From Lichenibacterium ramalinae (lineage in GTDB: Bacteria > Pseudomonadota > Alphaproteobacteria > Rhizobiales > Beijerinckiaceae), in the NCBI RefSeq assembly GCF_004137085.1, contig NZ_QYBC01000001.1, forward strand, positions 186,001 to 250,000: a stretch of 64,000 nt of DNA. Direction: 5' to 3'. The notes below the pieces were generated by a model. The model saw only the letters and a list, made by a program, of their open reading frames with translations. It did not search any database and was not told the DNA's origin. The stretch's first letter is position 1. Every line of letters begins with the position of its first letter. Of the stretch, positions 18,615-28,134 are shown piece by piece. A program made the translations under genes and the position numbers.

Positions 18615-20198
18615 TCACCCCCGCGCGCCCGCCGCCATCACCTCCTGGAGATCGAGGCTGCGCTCGATGGCCCGCAGCACGTCGTCGTGGATCCGCCCGG
18701 CCCGGTGCAGCCTGAGCAGCTCCGCGCGGCCGGCGCCGGCGGCGGCGAGCATGACGTCGAAATGCTCGCGCCGCTCCCCGGCCGCCTCGTCCTGGCGGTC
18801 GGCGTAGCGGGCGATGACGTCGGCCCGGTAGGCGTATTGTTCAAGGAGGCGCGGGTGGCGGAGGCTGCCGTCCGGCTCCCGCGCCAGCGCCTCGACGGCC
18901 TTGAGCTGCGCCGCGCTCATCTGCGCCATCGCCTGGGCCTGCGTGAGGTGGCGGGCATCGCGCTCGTCGCCGGCCTCGAGCCCCAGCCGGCGGATCACCC
19001 ATCCCACCGTGGTGCCCTGCACCAGCACGGTGACGAGGATCACGGCGAAGGCCGAGGCCAGGATGACGTCGCGGCCCGGCATGGCGTCGGGCAGCGACAG
19101 CGCGATGGCCAGGGTGACGACGCCGCGCATGCCGGCCCAGCCCATCACGCCGCAGCCGGCGGCCGAGAAGGGCACGCGCGGGCCCTTGACGCGCGACAGC
19201 GCGCTGATCGCCACCTCGTTGGCGAAGATCCAGGCGAAGCGCGCGACCGTGACGGCGGCCACCACGGCGAGGATGGGGCCGCCGAGCGTGCCGAGGGCGG
19301 CGCCGAACCCGCCGAGACGATCGACCACGCCGCGCAGCGACAGGCCGATCAGCACGAACACGAAGGCTTCGAGCAGGAAGACGAGCACCTGGTAGAAGGC
19401 CGTGCCCTTGATGCGGATCTCCGCCGAGAACACCTCGTGCTGGTACCAGCCGAAGATCAGCCCGGCCGTCACGGTGGCGATGACGCCCGACACGCCCAGG
19501 GCGTCGCCGGCCACGTAGGCGGCCCAGGGCAGCAGCAGCGTCGCCGCGATGGCGAGCGAAGCGTCGCCGAGCCGGCGCAACAGCCTGACCCAGGTGAAGC
19601 CGAACGCGGCCCCCACCGCCACGCCGCCGACCGCCAGGACCGCGAAGGTGCCGGCGGCTTCGCCGGCGTCGAAGGTGCCGGTGAGGGCCGCCGCGACGGC
19701 GAAGCGGAACAGCACGAGGCCGGCGGCGTCGTTGAGCAGGCTCTCGCCTTCCAGCAGAACCGAGACCCGCCGCGGCAGCTTCACGCCGTCGAGCACCGCC
19801 TTGGCCGCCACGGCATCGGGCGGCGACACGATGGCGCCGAGGGCGAAGCAGGCGGCCCAGGGCAGGCCCGGCACCGCCCAATGCGCGGCGACGCCCACCA
19901 CCGCCGTGGTGAAGGCCACGGCGCCGACCGCCAGCGACAGGATCCCGCCGATGTGGCGGCGGAAGTCGGACAGCACCGTCAGGTAGGCGCCGTCCATCAG
20001 CAGGGGCGGCAGGAACAGCACCAGCACGAGGTCCGGGTCGAGCGCGACGGCCGGCACGCCCGGCACGAAGGCCAACCCCATGCCGCCCGCCACCAGCGCG
20101 GCCGCCGGCGGCAGGCGCAGCCGCCGTGCCAGCAGCTCCAGCCCCAGCACGACGACGAGGAGCAGCAGCAGGAACTCGAACCGGGCGACGGGCGACAT
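18615..20198 (-). CDS. CPA1-family Na+(K+)/H+ antiporter
   Basis: This 527-residue inner-membrane protein has about twelve helices of the NhaP/CPA1 family, exchanging sodium or potassium for protons. Visible signatures are LVLVLFLPPLLMDGAY, the ion-site segment ALGAIVSPPDAVAAKAV (with the conserved Asp), LEGESLLNDAAGLVLF, and MGWAGMRGVVTLAIALSLP. A soluble C-terminal tail of about 110 residues is helical and charged. I chose ATG 20198 because GGAG lies six bases upstream; the ATG at 20204 touches that same site, leaving no spacing. It is divergent from pgsA with a 127-base gap. The nearest preceding gene, uvrC, converges on it, with nothing recognisable in the 198 bases between. Confidence 0.93.
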   Translation of the reverse strand: MSPVARFEFLLLLLVVVLGLELLARRLRLPPAAALVAGGMGLAFVPGVPAVALDPDLVLVLFLPPLLMDGAYLTVLSDFRRHIGGILSLAVGAVAFTTAVVGVAAHWAVPGLPWAACFALGAIVSPPDAVAAKAVLDGVKLPRRVSVLLEGESLLNDAAGLVLFRFAVAAALTGTFDAGEAAGTFAVLAVGGVAVGAAFGFTWVRLLRRLGDASLAIAATLLLPWAAYVAGDALGVSGVIATVTAGLIFGWYQHEVFSAEIRIKGTAFYQVLVFLLEAFVFVLIGLSLRGVVDRLGGFGAALGTLGGPILAVVAAVTVARFAWIFANEVAISALSRVKGPRVPFSAAGCGVMGWAGMRGVVTLAIALSLPDAMPGRDVILASAFAVILVTVLVQGTTVGWVIRRLGLEAGDERDARHLTQAQAMAQMSAAQLKAVEALAREPDGSLRHPRLLEQYAYRADVIARYADRQDEAAGERREHFDVMLAAAGAGRAELLRLHRAGRIHDDVLRAIERSLDLQEVMAAGARG

Positions 20199-20325
20199 GG
20201 GCATCTCCGGGGGGCGCCGGGCCAGAATGCCGCGCTGCAGCATCGCCGTCGAGACCCCGGATCGGCGCGCCCGCGCCGCGCCGCTCCCTTGACGCCGAAC
20301 CCTCCGGCATGTTCCCTCTCGCCCC

Positions 20326-20913
20326 ATGGCACTTTCCACCATCGAGCGCGAACGGCAGTGGAACCTGCCGAACCTCCTGACCTACGGCCGCATGGTGGCG
20401 GTTCCGGCCGTGGCCGGATGCCTCTTCGCTCCCGACGACTTCCGCATGCGCTGGCTGGCGCTGGCCATCTTCACCGTGGCGGGCATCACGGATTTCTTCG
20501 ACGGCTACCTCGCCCGCGCCTGGAACCAGCAGTCCTCCCTCGGCCGCATGCTGGACCCCATCGCCGACAAGCTGCTGGTGGCGGCCTCGCTGCTCATGTT
20601 GGTGGCGGACGGCTCGGTGACGAGCTGGTCGATCTGGGCCGCCATCGTGATCCTGTGCCGCGAGATCCTGGTGTCGGGCCTGCGCGAGTTCCTGGCCGAG
20701 CTGCGCGTGTCCGTGCCGGTCACCAAGGTCGCCAAATGGAAGACCACGGCGCAGCTCGCCGCCGTCGGCTTCCTCATCGCGGGGCCGGCCGGCGAGCGCG
20801 TGCTGCCCGGCACGCTGAACATCGGCCTCGTGCTGCTGTGGATCGCCGCGGTCCTGACGCTCTACACGGGTTGGGACTACATGAAGGCCGGCTTCAGGCC
20901 GATGGCGGAGTGA
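20326..20913 (+). CDS. pgsA: CDP-diacylglycerol-glycerol-3-phosphate 3-phosphatidyltransferase
   Basis: PgsA makes phosphatidylglycerol phosphate from CDP-diacylglycerol and glycerol-3-phosphate in the inner membrane. The 195-residue product has the complete CDP-alcohol phosphotransferase motif D-G-x2-A-R-x8-G-x3-D-x3-D at residues 59-81 (Asp59, Gly60, Ala63, Arg64, Gly73, Asp77, Asp81), following a cytoplasmic start NLPNLLTYGRM, and about five transmembrane helices. The Pro-Asn-Leu-Leu-T start and the segment CREILVSGLREF are typical of PgsA. It heads a tight run pgsA-moaD-moaE with only four-base gaps, so these are probably one transcript. Confidence 0.95.
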   Translation: MALSTIERERQWNLPNLLTYGRMVAVPAVAGCLFAPDDFRMRWLALAIFTVAGITDFFDGYLARAWNQQSSLGRMLDPIADKLLVAASLLMLVADGSVTSWSIWAAIVILCREILVSGLREFLAELRVSVPVTKVAKWKTTAQLAAVGFLIAGPAGERVLPGTLNIGLVLLWIAAVLTLYTGWDYMKAGFRPMAE

Positions 20914-20917
20914 CGAC

Positions 20918-21169
20918 GTGAAAGCCCTGTATTTCGCCTGGGTGCGGGAACGCATCGGGGTGGCCGAGGAGGAGATCGAACCACCGGCCGCCGTCGCCAC
21001 GCTCGGCGAGCTCATGGGCTGGCTGGCGGGGCGGGGCGAGAACTACGCCCATGCCTTCGAGAACCCGGCCGTGATCCGCACCGCCGTCGACCGGCTCCAC
21101 GCCAAGCACGACGCCCCCTTCGCGGGCGCCCGCGAGGTGGCGTTCTTCCCGCCGATGACGGGGGGCTGA
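20918..21169 (+). CDS. moaD: molybdopterin synthase small subunit
   Basis: This 83-residue ubiquitin-like sulfur carrier donates sulfur to precursor Z in molybdopterin synthesis. It starts MKALYFAWVRERIG and ends in PPMTGG; the C-terminal Gly-Gly is the essential thiocarboxylated end, and FFPPMTGG is the standard MoaD tail. It begins four bases after pgsA and ends four bases before moaE, with which it forms the MoaD2E2 enzyme. Confidence 0.95.
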   Translation: MKALYFAWVRERIGVAEEEIEPPAAVATLGELMGWLAGRGENYAHAFENPAVIRTAVDRLHAKHDAPFAGAREVAFFPPMTGG

Positions 21170-21173
21170 GGCG

Positions 21174-21632
21174 GTGGCCTCCGTCTCGGTCCAGTCCCGC
21201 GACTACGACACCGCGGCCGAGATCGCGGCGCTGACGGCCGGGCGGACGGACGTCGGCGCGGTGGTGACCTTCTCGGGCCTGTGCCGCGACGACGGCGGCA
21301 CGCTGGAGGCGCTCGAGATCGAGCATTACCCCGGCATGGCGGAGGGCGAGATCGCCCGGGTCTGCGCCGAGGCCGAGGCGCGCTGGCCGCTCCAGGGCTG
21401 CCGCGTCATCCACCGGCACGGCGCCATCCCGCCGGGCGCCAACATCGTGCTGGTGGTCACGGCCTCGGCCCATCGCGCCGCGGCCTTCGCGGCCGCCGAT
21501 TTCCTCATGGACTACCTCAAGAGCGAAGCGCCGTTCTGGAAGCGCAACCGCCGCCGTGACGCTGCGGCGGGCCAGCCCGAATGGGTGGCGCCCAAGGCCG
21601 ACGACGCGGACGCGCTCGATCGCTGGCGCTGA
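21174..21632 (+). CDS. moaE: molybdopterin synthase catalytic subunit
   Basis: This 152-residue protein is the catalytic half of molybdopterin synthase. Recognisable segments are VGAVVTFSGLCRDDGG, LEIEHYPGMAEGEIA, VIHRHGAIPPGANIVLVV and the lysine-containing active-site stretch DYLKSEAPFWKR, which receives the MoaD tail. It starts with GTG at 21174, four bases after moaD. No other Mo-cofactor genes lie nearby. Confidence 0.95.
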   Translation: MASVSVQSRDYDTAAEIAALTAGRTDVGAVVTFSGLCRDDGGTLEALEIEHYPGMAEGEIARVCAEAEARWPLQGCRVIHRHGAIPPGANIVLVVTASAHRAAAFAAADFLMDYLKSEAPFWKRNRRRDAAAGQPEWVAPKADDADALDRWR

Positions 21633-21656
21633 CGGCGGCGGCGAGGCCGCATTATA

Positions 21657-21699
21657 CTGCAACGCAACAGCCGCCGGCGCTTCTATGCTGCATTGCGTT
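21657..21699. promoter_or_regulatory. paired CTGC-N3-GC repeats upstream of phaB (PhaR-like?)
   Basis: Two related elements precede phaB: CTGCAACGCAA beginning at 21657 and CTGCATTGCGTT beginning at 21688, spaced 31 bases start to start, about three helical turns. They also form an inverted pair AACGCAA (21661-21667) and TTGCGTT (21693-21699). TGC-rich CTGC-N3-GCAG-type sites are bound by the PHB-responsive repressor PhaR in some alphaproteobacteria. The match here is partial, so the assignment is inference. Confidence 0.4.
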
Positions 21700-21793
21700 T
21701 CCGTCTCGAATCGACTGGACTGGGCGAACCGCACCCTGCAAGAGACGTTGATCCGAGAGCGCGGAGACGGCGCCGCGGCGGGGAGGATTCGAC

Positions 21794-22516
21794 ATGGCAC
21801 GCATCGCACTGGTCACCGGAGGCACGCGCGGCATCGGCGCCGCCATCAGCCGTGCCTTGACCGAGGCCGGCGTCACGGTCGCGGCCAGCTATGCCGGCAA
21901 CGACGAGGCGGCGAGCCGCTTCAAGGGCGAGACCGGCATCCCGGTGTTCAAGTGGGACGTCGGCAGCTTCGAGGCTTCGGCCGAGGGCGTGAAGCGCGTC
22001 GAGGACGAGGTCGGCCCGATCGACATCCTGGTGAACAACGCCGGCATCACGCGCGACGGCTTCTTCCACAAGATGACGCAGGAGCAGTGGCGGGCGGTGC
22101 TCACCACCAACCTCGATTCCCTGTTCAACGTGACCCGTCCCGTGATCGACGGCATGCGGGCCCGCAACTGGGGCCGCATCGTCGTCATCTCCTCCATCAA
22201 CGGCCAGAAGGGGCAGATGGGGCAGGTGAACTATTCGGCCGCGAAGGCGGGCGACATCGGCTTCGTCAAGGCGCTGGCGCAGGAAAGCGCCAACAAGGGC
22301 ATCACCGTCAACGCCATCTGCCCGGGCTATATCGGCACCGAGATGGTCCAGGCCATCGCTCCCGAGGTTCTCAAGACCAAGATCCTGCCGCAGATCCCGG
22401 TGGGGCGCCTCGGCCTGCCCGAGGAGGTCGGCAAGGCCGTGTCCTACCTCGCCAGCGAGGACGCGTCCTTCGTCACCGGCTCGGTGCTGTCGATCAACGG
22501 CGGCCAGCACATGTGA
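21794..22516 (+). CDS. phaB: acetoacetyl-CoA reductase
   Basis: PhaB reduces acetoacetyl-CoA to (R)-3-hydroxybutyryl-CoA with NADPH, the second step of polyhydroxybutyrate synthesis. The 240-residue short-chain dehydrogenase has the cofactor motif TGGTRGIG (residues 8-15), NNAGITRDGFFHKM, catalytic Ser134 in VISSINGQKGQMGQ, and Tyr147/Lys151 in NYSAAKAG. The GQKGQxGQxNYSAAKAG stretch and the C-terminal SINGGQHM are characteristic of PhaB rather than FabG. ATG 21794 follows GGGAGG. No phaA or phaC is in the window. Two CTGC-type repeats lie in its 161-base leader. Confidence 0.95.
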   Translation: MARIALVTGGTRGIGAAISRALTEAGVTVAASYAGNDEAASRFKGETGIPVFKWDVGSFEASAEGVKRVEDEVGPIDILVNNAGITRDGFFHKMTQEQWRAVLTTNLDSLFNVTRPVIDGMRARNWGRIVVISSINGQKGQMGQVNYSAAKAGDIGFVKALAQESANKGITVNAICPGYIGTEMVQAIAPEVLKTKILPQIPVGRLGLPEEVGKAVSYLASEDASFVTGSVLSINGGQHM

Positions 22517-22553
22517 CGGTCGCGCCGCCGCGCCCGCTCCGGAGCGGGCGCGA

Positions 22554-23672
22554 CTATTTCGGCGGCGTCCACTGCGCGGCCGCGACGAAGCCGTCGACGA
22601 AGCGCGCCGTGTCGATCTCCTGCACGATCGTGACGGCCCGCACCCCCATGTCCTTGGGGGCTAGGGCCTCGGGCCACACATGGGCGCGGCCGTAATCGGC
22701 GCCGCCCGAAACGTCGACGTCCATGAAGGCCTCGACCGACTTCGTCACCAGGGTCGGGTCGAGCGCGATGGCGGCCGCCATCTCGTCCCAGAGCGGCAGA
22801 GGGTTGAAGTATTTGGCCAGATAGGCGGTGAGCGGCGTCTTGGCGCCGGCGATGCGGTCCATCAGCGGATGGGTCATCATCACGGAATTCGACACGTCGC
22901 CGACCGCGGTGATCTTGGGCCAGGGCGCCGTCAGGGCGATATGGGCGGCCTCGGGGTCGAAGATCAAGTTGAAGTCCGAGGCGAAATCGGCATTGCCCGT
23001 CACCGACATCATCGCGGTGTCGAGCAGGCCGCCCATGAAGACGAGCTGCTTCGCGTCGGCCGCGAAGCTCGGGTCCATGCGGATCGCCAGGGCGATGTCG
23101 GTCAGCGGCCCGGCCGCGATCACCGTCACCTGGTGGGGATGGGCGTGCACCTGCTTGATGAGGAAGCTCGCCGCCAACCCCTGGGCGGGCGGGGTCGTCG
23201 GCAGGCCCTCGTCGAGGTGGGGTAGCGCCGGCTGCTGGGCCGGCACCTTGTCGATCGGCCCGAGCCCGCCCCAGGCGCCCTTCCACGGGATCTTGCCGTA
23301 GCGCTGCTCCCACAGCCTCATCTCGGGAACCGAGCGCATCAGCGGATAGGTGGCGCCGTTCACCACCGGCACGTCGGGGCGCCCCGCGACCTCGAGGAAG
23401 CGGAGCAGGCGCGCCGCCTCCTCGTTCTCCCAGCCGTCGCCCGTCACCACCGTGAAGCCCAGCACGGCCACCTTGGGGTCGGCCAGCAGCGGCAGGATCG
23501 CCTGCATGTCGGTCCCGCCCGGCCCGGCGAAGTCGTTGTCCATCACCACGAAGACCTTCGGCGGCTCGGCCGGCGGCTGCTGGGCGCGGGCGGTCCCGGC
23601 GAAGCCGAGCAGCGCAGCCAGGAAGATGGCCTTGCCGGCGCGGGCGGTGGGGCGGCGGGTCGTCCACGGCAT
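22554..23672 (-). CDS. secreted nucleoside hydrolase-family protein
   Basis: This 372-residue protein belongs to the inosine/uridine-preferring nucleoside hydrolase family, which cleaves ribonucleosides to base and ribose. A cleavable signal peptide (AGKAIFLAALLGFAGTARA) precedes the calcium-site segment VVMDNDFAGPGGTDMQAI, here altered from the usual DTDPGxDDA by an inserted GPG. Later family features are VTVIAAGPLTDIALAI, LVFMGGLL and DFNLIFDPEAAHIAL. ATG 23672 directly precedes the signal sequence. Export and the modified N-terminal metal motif suggest a periplasmic scavenging enzyme or a relative with another substrate. Confidence 0.82.
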   Translation of the reverse strand: MPWTTRRPTARAGKAIFLAALLGFAGTARAQQPPAEPPKVFVVMDNDFAGPGGTDMQAILPLLADPKVAVLGFTVVTGDGWENEEAARLLRFLEVAGRPDVPVVNGATYPLMRSVPEMRLWEQRYGKIPWKGAWGGLGPIDKVPAQQPALPHLDEGLPTTPPAQGLAASFLIKQVHAHPHQVTVIAAGPLTDIALAIRMDPSFAADAKQLVFMGGLLDTAMMSVTGNADFASDFNLIFDPEAAHIALTAPWPKITAVGDVSNSVMMTHPLMDRIAGAKTPLTAYLAKYFNPLPLWDEMAAAIALDPTLVTKSVEAFMDVDVSGGADYGRAHVWPEALAPKDMGVRAVTIVQEIDTARFVDGFVAAAQWTPPK

Positions 23673-23743
23673 GGTCGGCAGGCTCCGGTCTCGCGCTCGA
23701 ACACCATCGCGTTCTGACGGCTCGCGGCCGCCGATGCAACCCG

Positions 23744-24127
23744 TCACGCGGGGGCGCGCCGCACCAGCCGTTCGACGACGAAGCCCATCACGGCCCCGGC
23801 CGCGGCGCCGCAGGCCTTGACGTCGAAGTCGATCACCCGCCCGTGACGGCCGCCGACCAGGTTCTGGCCAACCTCGAGCGCGGCCGCCACCACCACCAGG
23901 GCCCAGAACCAGCGCAGGCGGTGGCCGGGGTAGCCGATCATCAGCAGCGCGCCGACGACGAGGAAGGCCCCGAAGCGCTCGACCTGCGGGCCGAAGGGCG
24001 TCAGCGGCCGGTCCGCGATGGGCGACAGCGTGACGAAGGCCACATAGGCCAGCGTCAGCCAGAACAGGACGCGGGCGGCGCTCCGGAGCGGCGGCGGCGG
24101 CGCAGCGGCGGGCAGCGGCAGGCTCAA
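23744..24127 (-). CDS. VanZ-like membrane protein
   Basis: This 127-residue membrane protein has four predicted helices and the VanZ-like pattern: [18 protein letters not shown], then [20 protein letters not shown] followed by the last helix [16 protein letters not shown]. Start by TTG at 24127 overlaps the purH stop (the TGA lies inside ATTGAGC), indicating translational coupling; the longer open frame upstream only shadows purH. Function of most VanZ-like proteins is unknown. Confidence 0.75.
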   Translation of the reverse strand: MSLPLPAAAPPPPLRSAARVLFWLTLAYVAFVTLSPIADRPLTPFGPQVERFGAFLVVGALLMIGYPGHRLRWFWALVVVAAALEVGQNLVGGRHGRVIDFDVKACGAAAGAVMGFVVERLVRRAPA

Positions 24128-25716
24128 TGCTTGAAATGCCGGATGCCGGTCAGCACCATGGCGATGCCGGCCTTGTCGGCCGCCTCCACGACTTCGGCGT
24201 CGCGCAGCGAGCCGCCGGGCTGGATCACGGCCGTGATGCCGGCCGCGACCGCCGCCTCGAGCCCGTCCGCGAAGGGGAAGAAGGCGTCGGACGCCATGGC
24301 GGCGCCGCGCGCGAGGCTCTGCGCCTCGCCGGCCGCCTTGGCCGCCTCTTCGGCCTTCCACACGGCGGTGCGGACCGAGTCGACGCGGCTCATCTGGCCG
24401 GCGCCGATGCCGACCGTGGCGCCGCCCCGGGCGAAGACGATGGCGTTGGACTTGACGTGCTTGACGACGCGGAAGCCGAGCCGCAGGTCCTCCATCTCCT
24501 CCGCCGTGGGGGCGCGGCGCGTCACCACCTTGAGGTCGAGGTCGTCGACCGTGGCGTTGTCGCGGTCCTGCACCAGGAAGCCGCCGGACACGCTGCGCCA
24601 CAGCAGGCCGGGGACGCGCCGGTCCGGCAGCCCGCCGGTGAGCAGCAGGCGCAGGTTCTTCTTGGCGGCGAGGATCGCCTGCGCCTCCTCGTCGGCGTCG
24701 GGCGCGATGATGGCTTCCGTGAAGATCTTGGCGAGTTCGGTCGCCAAGCCCGCGTCGACCCGCCGGTTCACCGCCACGACGCCGCCGAAGGCCGAGACCG
24801 GGTCGCAGCGCAGGGCGCGCCGGTAGGCCTCGGCGGGCGTGTCCCCGGTGCCGACGCCGCAGGGGTTGGCGTGCTTGATGATGGCGACGGCCGCCGGGCC
24901 GGCGGGGTCGAATTCGGCGACGAGGTCGAAGGCCGCGTCCGCGTCCCCGATGTTGTTGAACGACAGGGCCTTGCCCTGCACCAGCCGGGCCGAGCCGACG
25001 CCGGGGCGGGGATCCAGCGTGCGGTAGAAGGCGGCGCGCTGGTGGGGGTTCTCGCCGTAGCGCAGGGCCTCCTGCAGGGTGCCGCCGAGCGCCCGATAGG
25101 TCGGCGTGTCTTCCAGCGCGGTGGCGGCGAGGTGGTTGGCGATGGTGGCGTCGTAGGCGGCCGTGCGGGCATAGGCCTTCTGGGCCAGGCCGCGCCTCAG
25201 CCGCAGGCCGGTGGCGCCGTCCTTGGCCTCCATCTCGGCCCGCACCACGGCATAGTCGGCGACATCCACCACGACGGCGACGTCGTCGTGGTTCTTGGCG
25301 GCGCCGCGGATCATGGCGGGGCCGCCGATGTCGATGTTCTCGATGCAGTCCTCGGCGCTGGCGCCGCGCGCCACCGTAGCCTCGAAGGGGTAGAGGTTGA
25401 CCACCAGCAGGTCGATCGGCGCGATGTTGTGGGCCAGCATGGCGGCCTCGTGGCTGGGGTTCTCGCGGATCGCCAGCAGCCCGCCGTGCACCAGGGGATG
25501 CAGCGTCTTCAGCCGCCCGTCCATCATCTCGGGGAAGCCCGTGAGGTCGGCGACCTCGGTGACGGGCAGGCCGGCCGCCGCCAGCGCGTCCCGCGTCCCG
25601 CCCGTCGACACCAGGGCGACGCCGCGTCCATGCAGGAAGCGCGCGAAGTCGACGAGCCCCGTCTTGTCCGAAACCGAGAGCAGCGCGCGTTGGATGCGGC
25701 GCAGGTCGCTTGCCAT
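24124..25716 (-). CDS. purH: bifunctional AICAR formyltransferase / IMP cyclohydrolase
   Basis: PurH performs the last two steps of IMP synthesis. The 530-residue product has the N-terminal MGS-like cyclohydrolase domain ([46 protein letters not shown]) and the C-terminal transformylase domain ([59 protein letters not shown]). It ends GIRHFKH, the normal terminus. It lies 107 bases after the heparinase-like gene on the same strand, an arrangement common in Rhizobiales. Confidence 0.97.
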   Translation of the reverse strand: MASDLRRIQRALLSVSDKTGLVDFARFLHGRGVALVSTGGTRDALAAAGLPVTEVADLTGFPEMMDGRLKTLHPLVHGGLLAIRENPSHEAAMLAHNIAPIDLLVVNLYPFEATVARGASAEDCIENIDIGGPAMIRGAAKNHDDVAVVVDVADYAVVRAEMEAKDGATGLRLRRGLAQKAYARTAAYDATIANHLAATALEDTPTYRALGGTLQEALRYGENPHQRAAFYRTLDPRPGVGSARLVQGKALSFNNIGDADAAFDLVAEFDPAGPAAVAIIKHANPCGVGTGDTPAEAYRRALRCDPVSAFGGVVAVNRRVDAGLATELAKIFTEAIIAPDADEEAQAILAAKKNLRLLLTGGLPDRRVPGLLWRSVSGGFLVQDRDNATVDDLDLKVVTRRAPTAEEMEDLRLGFRVVKHVKSNAIVFARGGATVGIGAGQMSRVDSVRTAVWKAEEAAKAAGEAQSLARGAAMASDAFFPFADGLEAAVAAGITAVIQPGGSLRDAEVVEAADKAGIAMVLTGIRHFKH

Positions 25717-25823
25717 GCCGATGTGATCCCCGAAATCCGTCGATCGGGGCGCTTAGCACGCGCGCGCCGCGCTGCGAACCCCGGCGGGGCCGCGCGGCCG
25801 GCCGAGGGGAGGAGGAGAAGCGC

Positions 25824-27533
25824 TCAGCCCTCGCCCTGCCCGGCGTCCCGCGCCGGGGACCACGCCAGGGACCACGCCACCGGGGCGGCGTTGGCGGCGT
25901 CGCCGTGCACCACGATCTGTTCGGCCCGGCGCGGCCCGTCCGGGTTGGCGAAGAAAATGCCCTCCTCGATGGCGACCGGCAGCCCGCCGGCCTCGAACAG
26001 CCAGTGGGCCCCGTCCGGGCCGGCGATCAGCGCCGCCGTGCCGTGCCGGGCCGCGACGGCGCGCAAGGCCGGGTGGAGGTGGAAGCGGATGGTGAAGCCG
26101 GCCTCAACGGGCTTGCGGCCCTCGGCGGGCACGAGCCGGTCCTCGCCGGCGAGGCGCAGCCCGTCGGCCGACAGCCACAGGCGGCGCCCGTGGACGTAGC
26201 CGCCCCGGCGCGCATAGCCGTCGTGCGACAGGTCCAGCATCTCGCCCTCGCCCGTCCCGCCGCGCTCCGCCGTCACCACCCTCGGCCCCGTGTAGAGGAT
26301 GCCGCGCAGCGACCCGCGCTGGGCGAAGCGGCTCGACGAGCGGTCCCCCAGCACCAGCGTCGAATGCGCCGCCGTGGCGCGGGACGCTTCGCGGGCGGCC
26401 GGCTGGGCTTCGGGCGCGGCGCCGCAGTTCACGATGAGGCGCTGGGCGCCGTGCGAGAATTCGAAGGCCAGCGTGCCCGCATGGGCCCGGGCGGCGAAGG
26501 TCGGCGGCGGCGGGCAGCCGGCATCGACGATGAGGCTGGCGTCCCCGGCATCGAGCCGCTGGTAGCCGGAATAGCGCGCGTTGGTCAGCGCCGCGCCCCG
26601 CGCGTCGTCATAGGCCAGCACGGTGGCCAGCACGTCGGGCCGGGTGCTGCCCATGCCGTTGAACAGGGCCAGCGCGCCGTCGCCGTGGCGGAAGCAGCGC
26701 ACCATGGGCATCATGCGGTCGATGGCGTTGAGCAGCGGCGGCGGCGGCGCAACCTCGCGCGCCGCATAGGCCTGGCGCAGCGGCAGGAGGTCGAGCAGCA
26801 GGTCGAGCAGCGCCTGGGGATCGCGGCTCACGTGGCCGCCGTCGGGCAGGATCTGGCGGCCGAGTTCGTCGGCGAGCAGGCGCGACGCCTTGCGTTGCAG
26901 GCGCGCCATCCCCTCGGCGCAGAGCGCGACTTCGCAGAGCGCCACCAGCGCGGTCAACCTTGCCGTGCCGCCGAGCCCGCGGTCGACGATGCCGAGCAGC
27001 GTGTCGGCCTGGCGGGTGAGGCTACGGGTGAAGGCGCGATAGAAGACGGCGTCGGCACCCTCGAGGATGAGCGGCGACTGGCTGAGCCAGCTGAGCAGCC
27101 GCCGCGCCGTGACGTCGGGCCGCGTGCCGGGCCCACCCATGCGGGCCGCGCCCGCGATCCAGTCGCCCACGAGGGCGCGGGCGTTGACGCGGGCCAGCGC
27201 CGTTTCGGCCGCCCTGAGGTGGCGAAGCCAGCCGAACCCGGCCAGCGCCGCCGCCCAGGCCTCGGTGGGCGGGTCGACGTCGAACGGCGAAGCGCCGCGC
27301 GTGTTCACGGCCTTGCCGTCGAAGACGAAATAGCCCGAGTAGATGTCGGCCGCGACGGTGGGGTCGGCGGTGCGGATGTCCTGCGGGGCGATGAGCAGCC
27401 GCTCGGGGACGCGGCTGCGGCGCGTGGCGAGGCCGCGGACCGGCCGGCGCGCCGCGAAGCCGAGGTGCCGCAGCCGCCGTGCCAGGACGAGGGCCGTCAG
27501 GCGTGCGCGGTCCGCGACGGTTTCGTCCTTCAC
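25824..27533 (-). CDS. heparinase II/III family protein
   Basis: The product (569 residues from GTG 27533) has an alpha-helical N-terminal toroid (SGYFVFDGKAVNTRGASPFDVDP is typical of this alphaproteobacterial family) and a C-terminal beta-sandwich typical of heparinase II/III: YSGYQRLDAGDASLIVDAG, HAGTLAFEFSHGAQRLIVNCG, STLVLGDRSSSRF and HDGYARRGGYVHGRRLWLS. Family members cleave acidic polysaccharides by beta-elimination, but this subgroup, conserved beside purH in Rhizobiales, has no proven substrate. There is no signal peptide. GTG 27533 and TTG 27548 are both possible starts. Confidence 0.85.
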   Translation of the reverse strand: MKDETVADRARLTALVLARRLRHLGFAARRPVRGLATRRSRVPERLLIAPQDIRTADPTVAADIYSGYFVFDGKAVNTRGASPFDVDPPTEAWAAALAGFGWLRHLRAAETALARVNARALVGDWIAGAARMGGPGTRPDVTARRLLSWLSQSPLILEGADAVFYRAFTRSLTRQADTLLGIVDRGLGGTARLTALVALCEVALCAEGMARLQRKASRLLADELGRQILPDGGHVSRDPQALLDLLLDLLPLRQAYAAREVAPPPPLLNAIDRMMPMVRCFRHGDGALALFNGMGSTRPDVLATVLAYDDARGAALTNARYSGYQRLDAGDASLIVDAGCPPPPTFAARAHAGTLAFEFSHGAQRLIVNCGAAPEAQPAAREASRATAAHSTLVLGDRSSSRFAQRGSLRGILYTGPRVVTAERGGTGEGEMLDLSHDGYARRGGYVHGRRLWLSADGLRLAGEDRLVPAEGRKPVEAGFTIRFHLHPALRAVAARHGTAALIAGPDGAHWLFEAGGLPVAIEEGIFFANPDGPRRAEQIVVHGDAANAAPVAWSLAWSPARDAGQGEG

Positions 27534-27603
27534 GCGCCCCCACCCCAACCGAATCGCGGCCGCCCGGAGCGGGCCGGCCCCGGCCGATGATCGTGCGACA
27601 GGG

Positions 27604-28038
27604 TTAATTGGTCCTTACCACGCCCTTCTTGAGGATGAGGTTGCCGTAAAGCCGGCGTTCCCCGGTCGACACCACGGCGAAGCAGGCCGACACGCGGGCG
27701 TAGAAGGCGAACCGCTCGACCTTGTTCAGCGTGAACTCGGCGGTCTCGTGGCGGGCCAGGGCTTCGCGGAACCCGTCGAAGATCGGGGGATCGGCCTCGG
27801 GGTCGTCCACCACCGCCATGCACCAGGCCGCCTCGGGCACGAAGTCGTCGAGCGGCATGACGGACAGCACGGCATGCGCCACGGCATCGGCCGGAACGCC
27901 GCCGAGGCGGATGACCGGCGGGCCCGACGAGGCGGCGGGGAAGTTGGCGTCGACGATGGCGATCTCGTCGCCGTGGCCCATGGCGCGCAGCGTGGACAGC
28001 AGTTCGGGCGTCAGGATCGGGTCGAGTCCCTTCAGCAT
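27604..28038 (-). CDS. RbsD/FucU-family sugar mutarotase
   Basis: This 144-residue protein belongs to the RbsD/FucU family, which speeds interconversion of alpha and beta forms of fucose or ribose. The diagnostic N-terminal stretch is LRAMGHGDEIAIVDANFPA, with conserved His and Asp, and the C-terminal RVSACFAVVSTGERRLYGNL carries the Tyr-Gly-Asn active-site segment of FucU. Its length also fits FucU better than RbsD. ATG 28038 has GAGGAG upstream. No fucose or ribose genes lie nearby. Confidence 0.88.
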   Translation of the reverse strand: MLKGLDPILTPELLSTLRAMGHGDEIAIVDANFPAASSGPPVIRLGGVPADAVAHAVLSVMPLDDFVPEAAWCMAVVDDPEADPPIFDGFREALARHETAEFTLNKVERFAFYARVSACFAVVSTGERRLYGNLILKKGVVRTN

Positions 28039-28134
28039 GGCGTTCTCCTCGCTCTCGATGTCGTCCGGTCCGGCCCCGCGGTGCGGCGCGACCCGGGGCC
28101 GCCCAGGAAGGGTGAACGGACCGAACCTGTGCCG

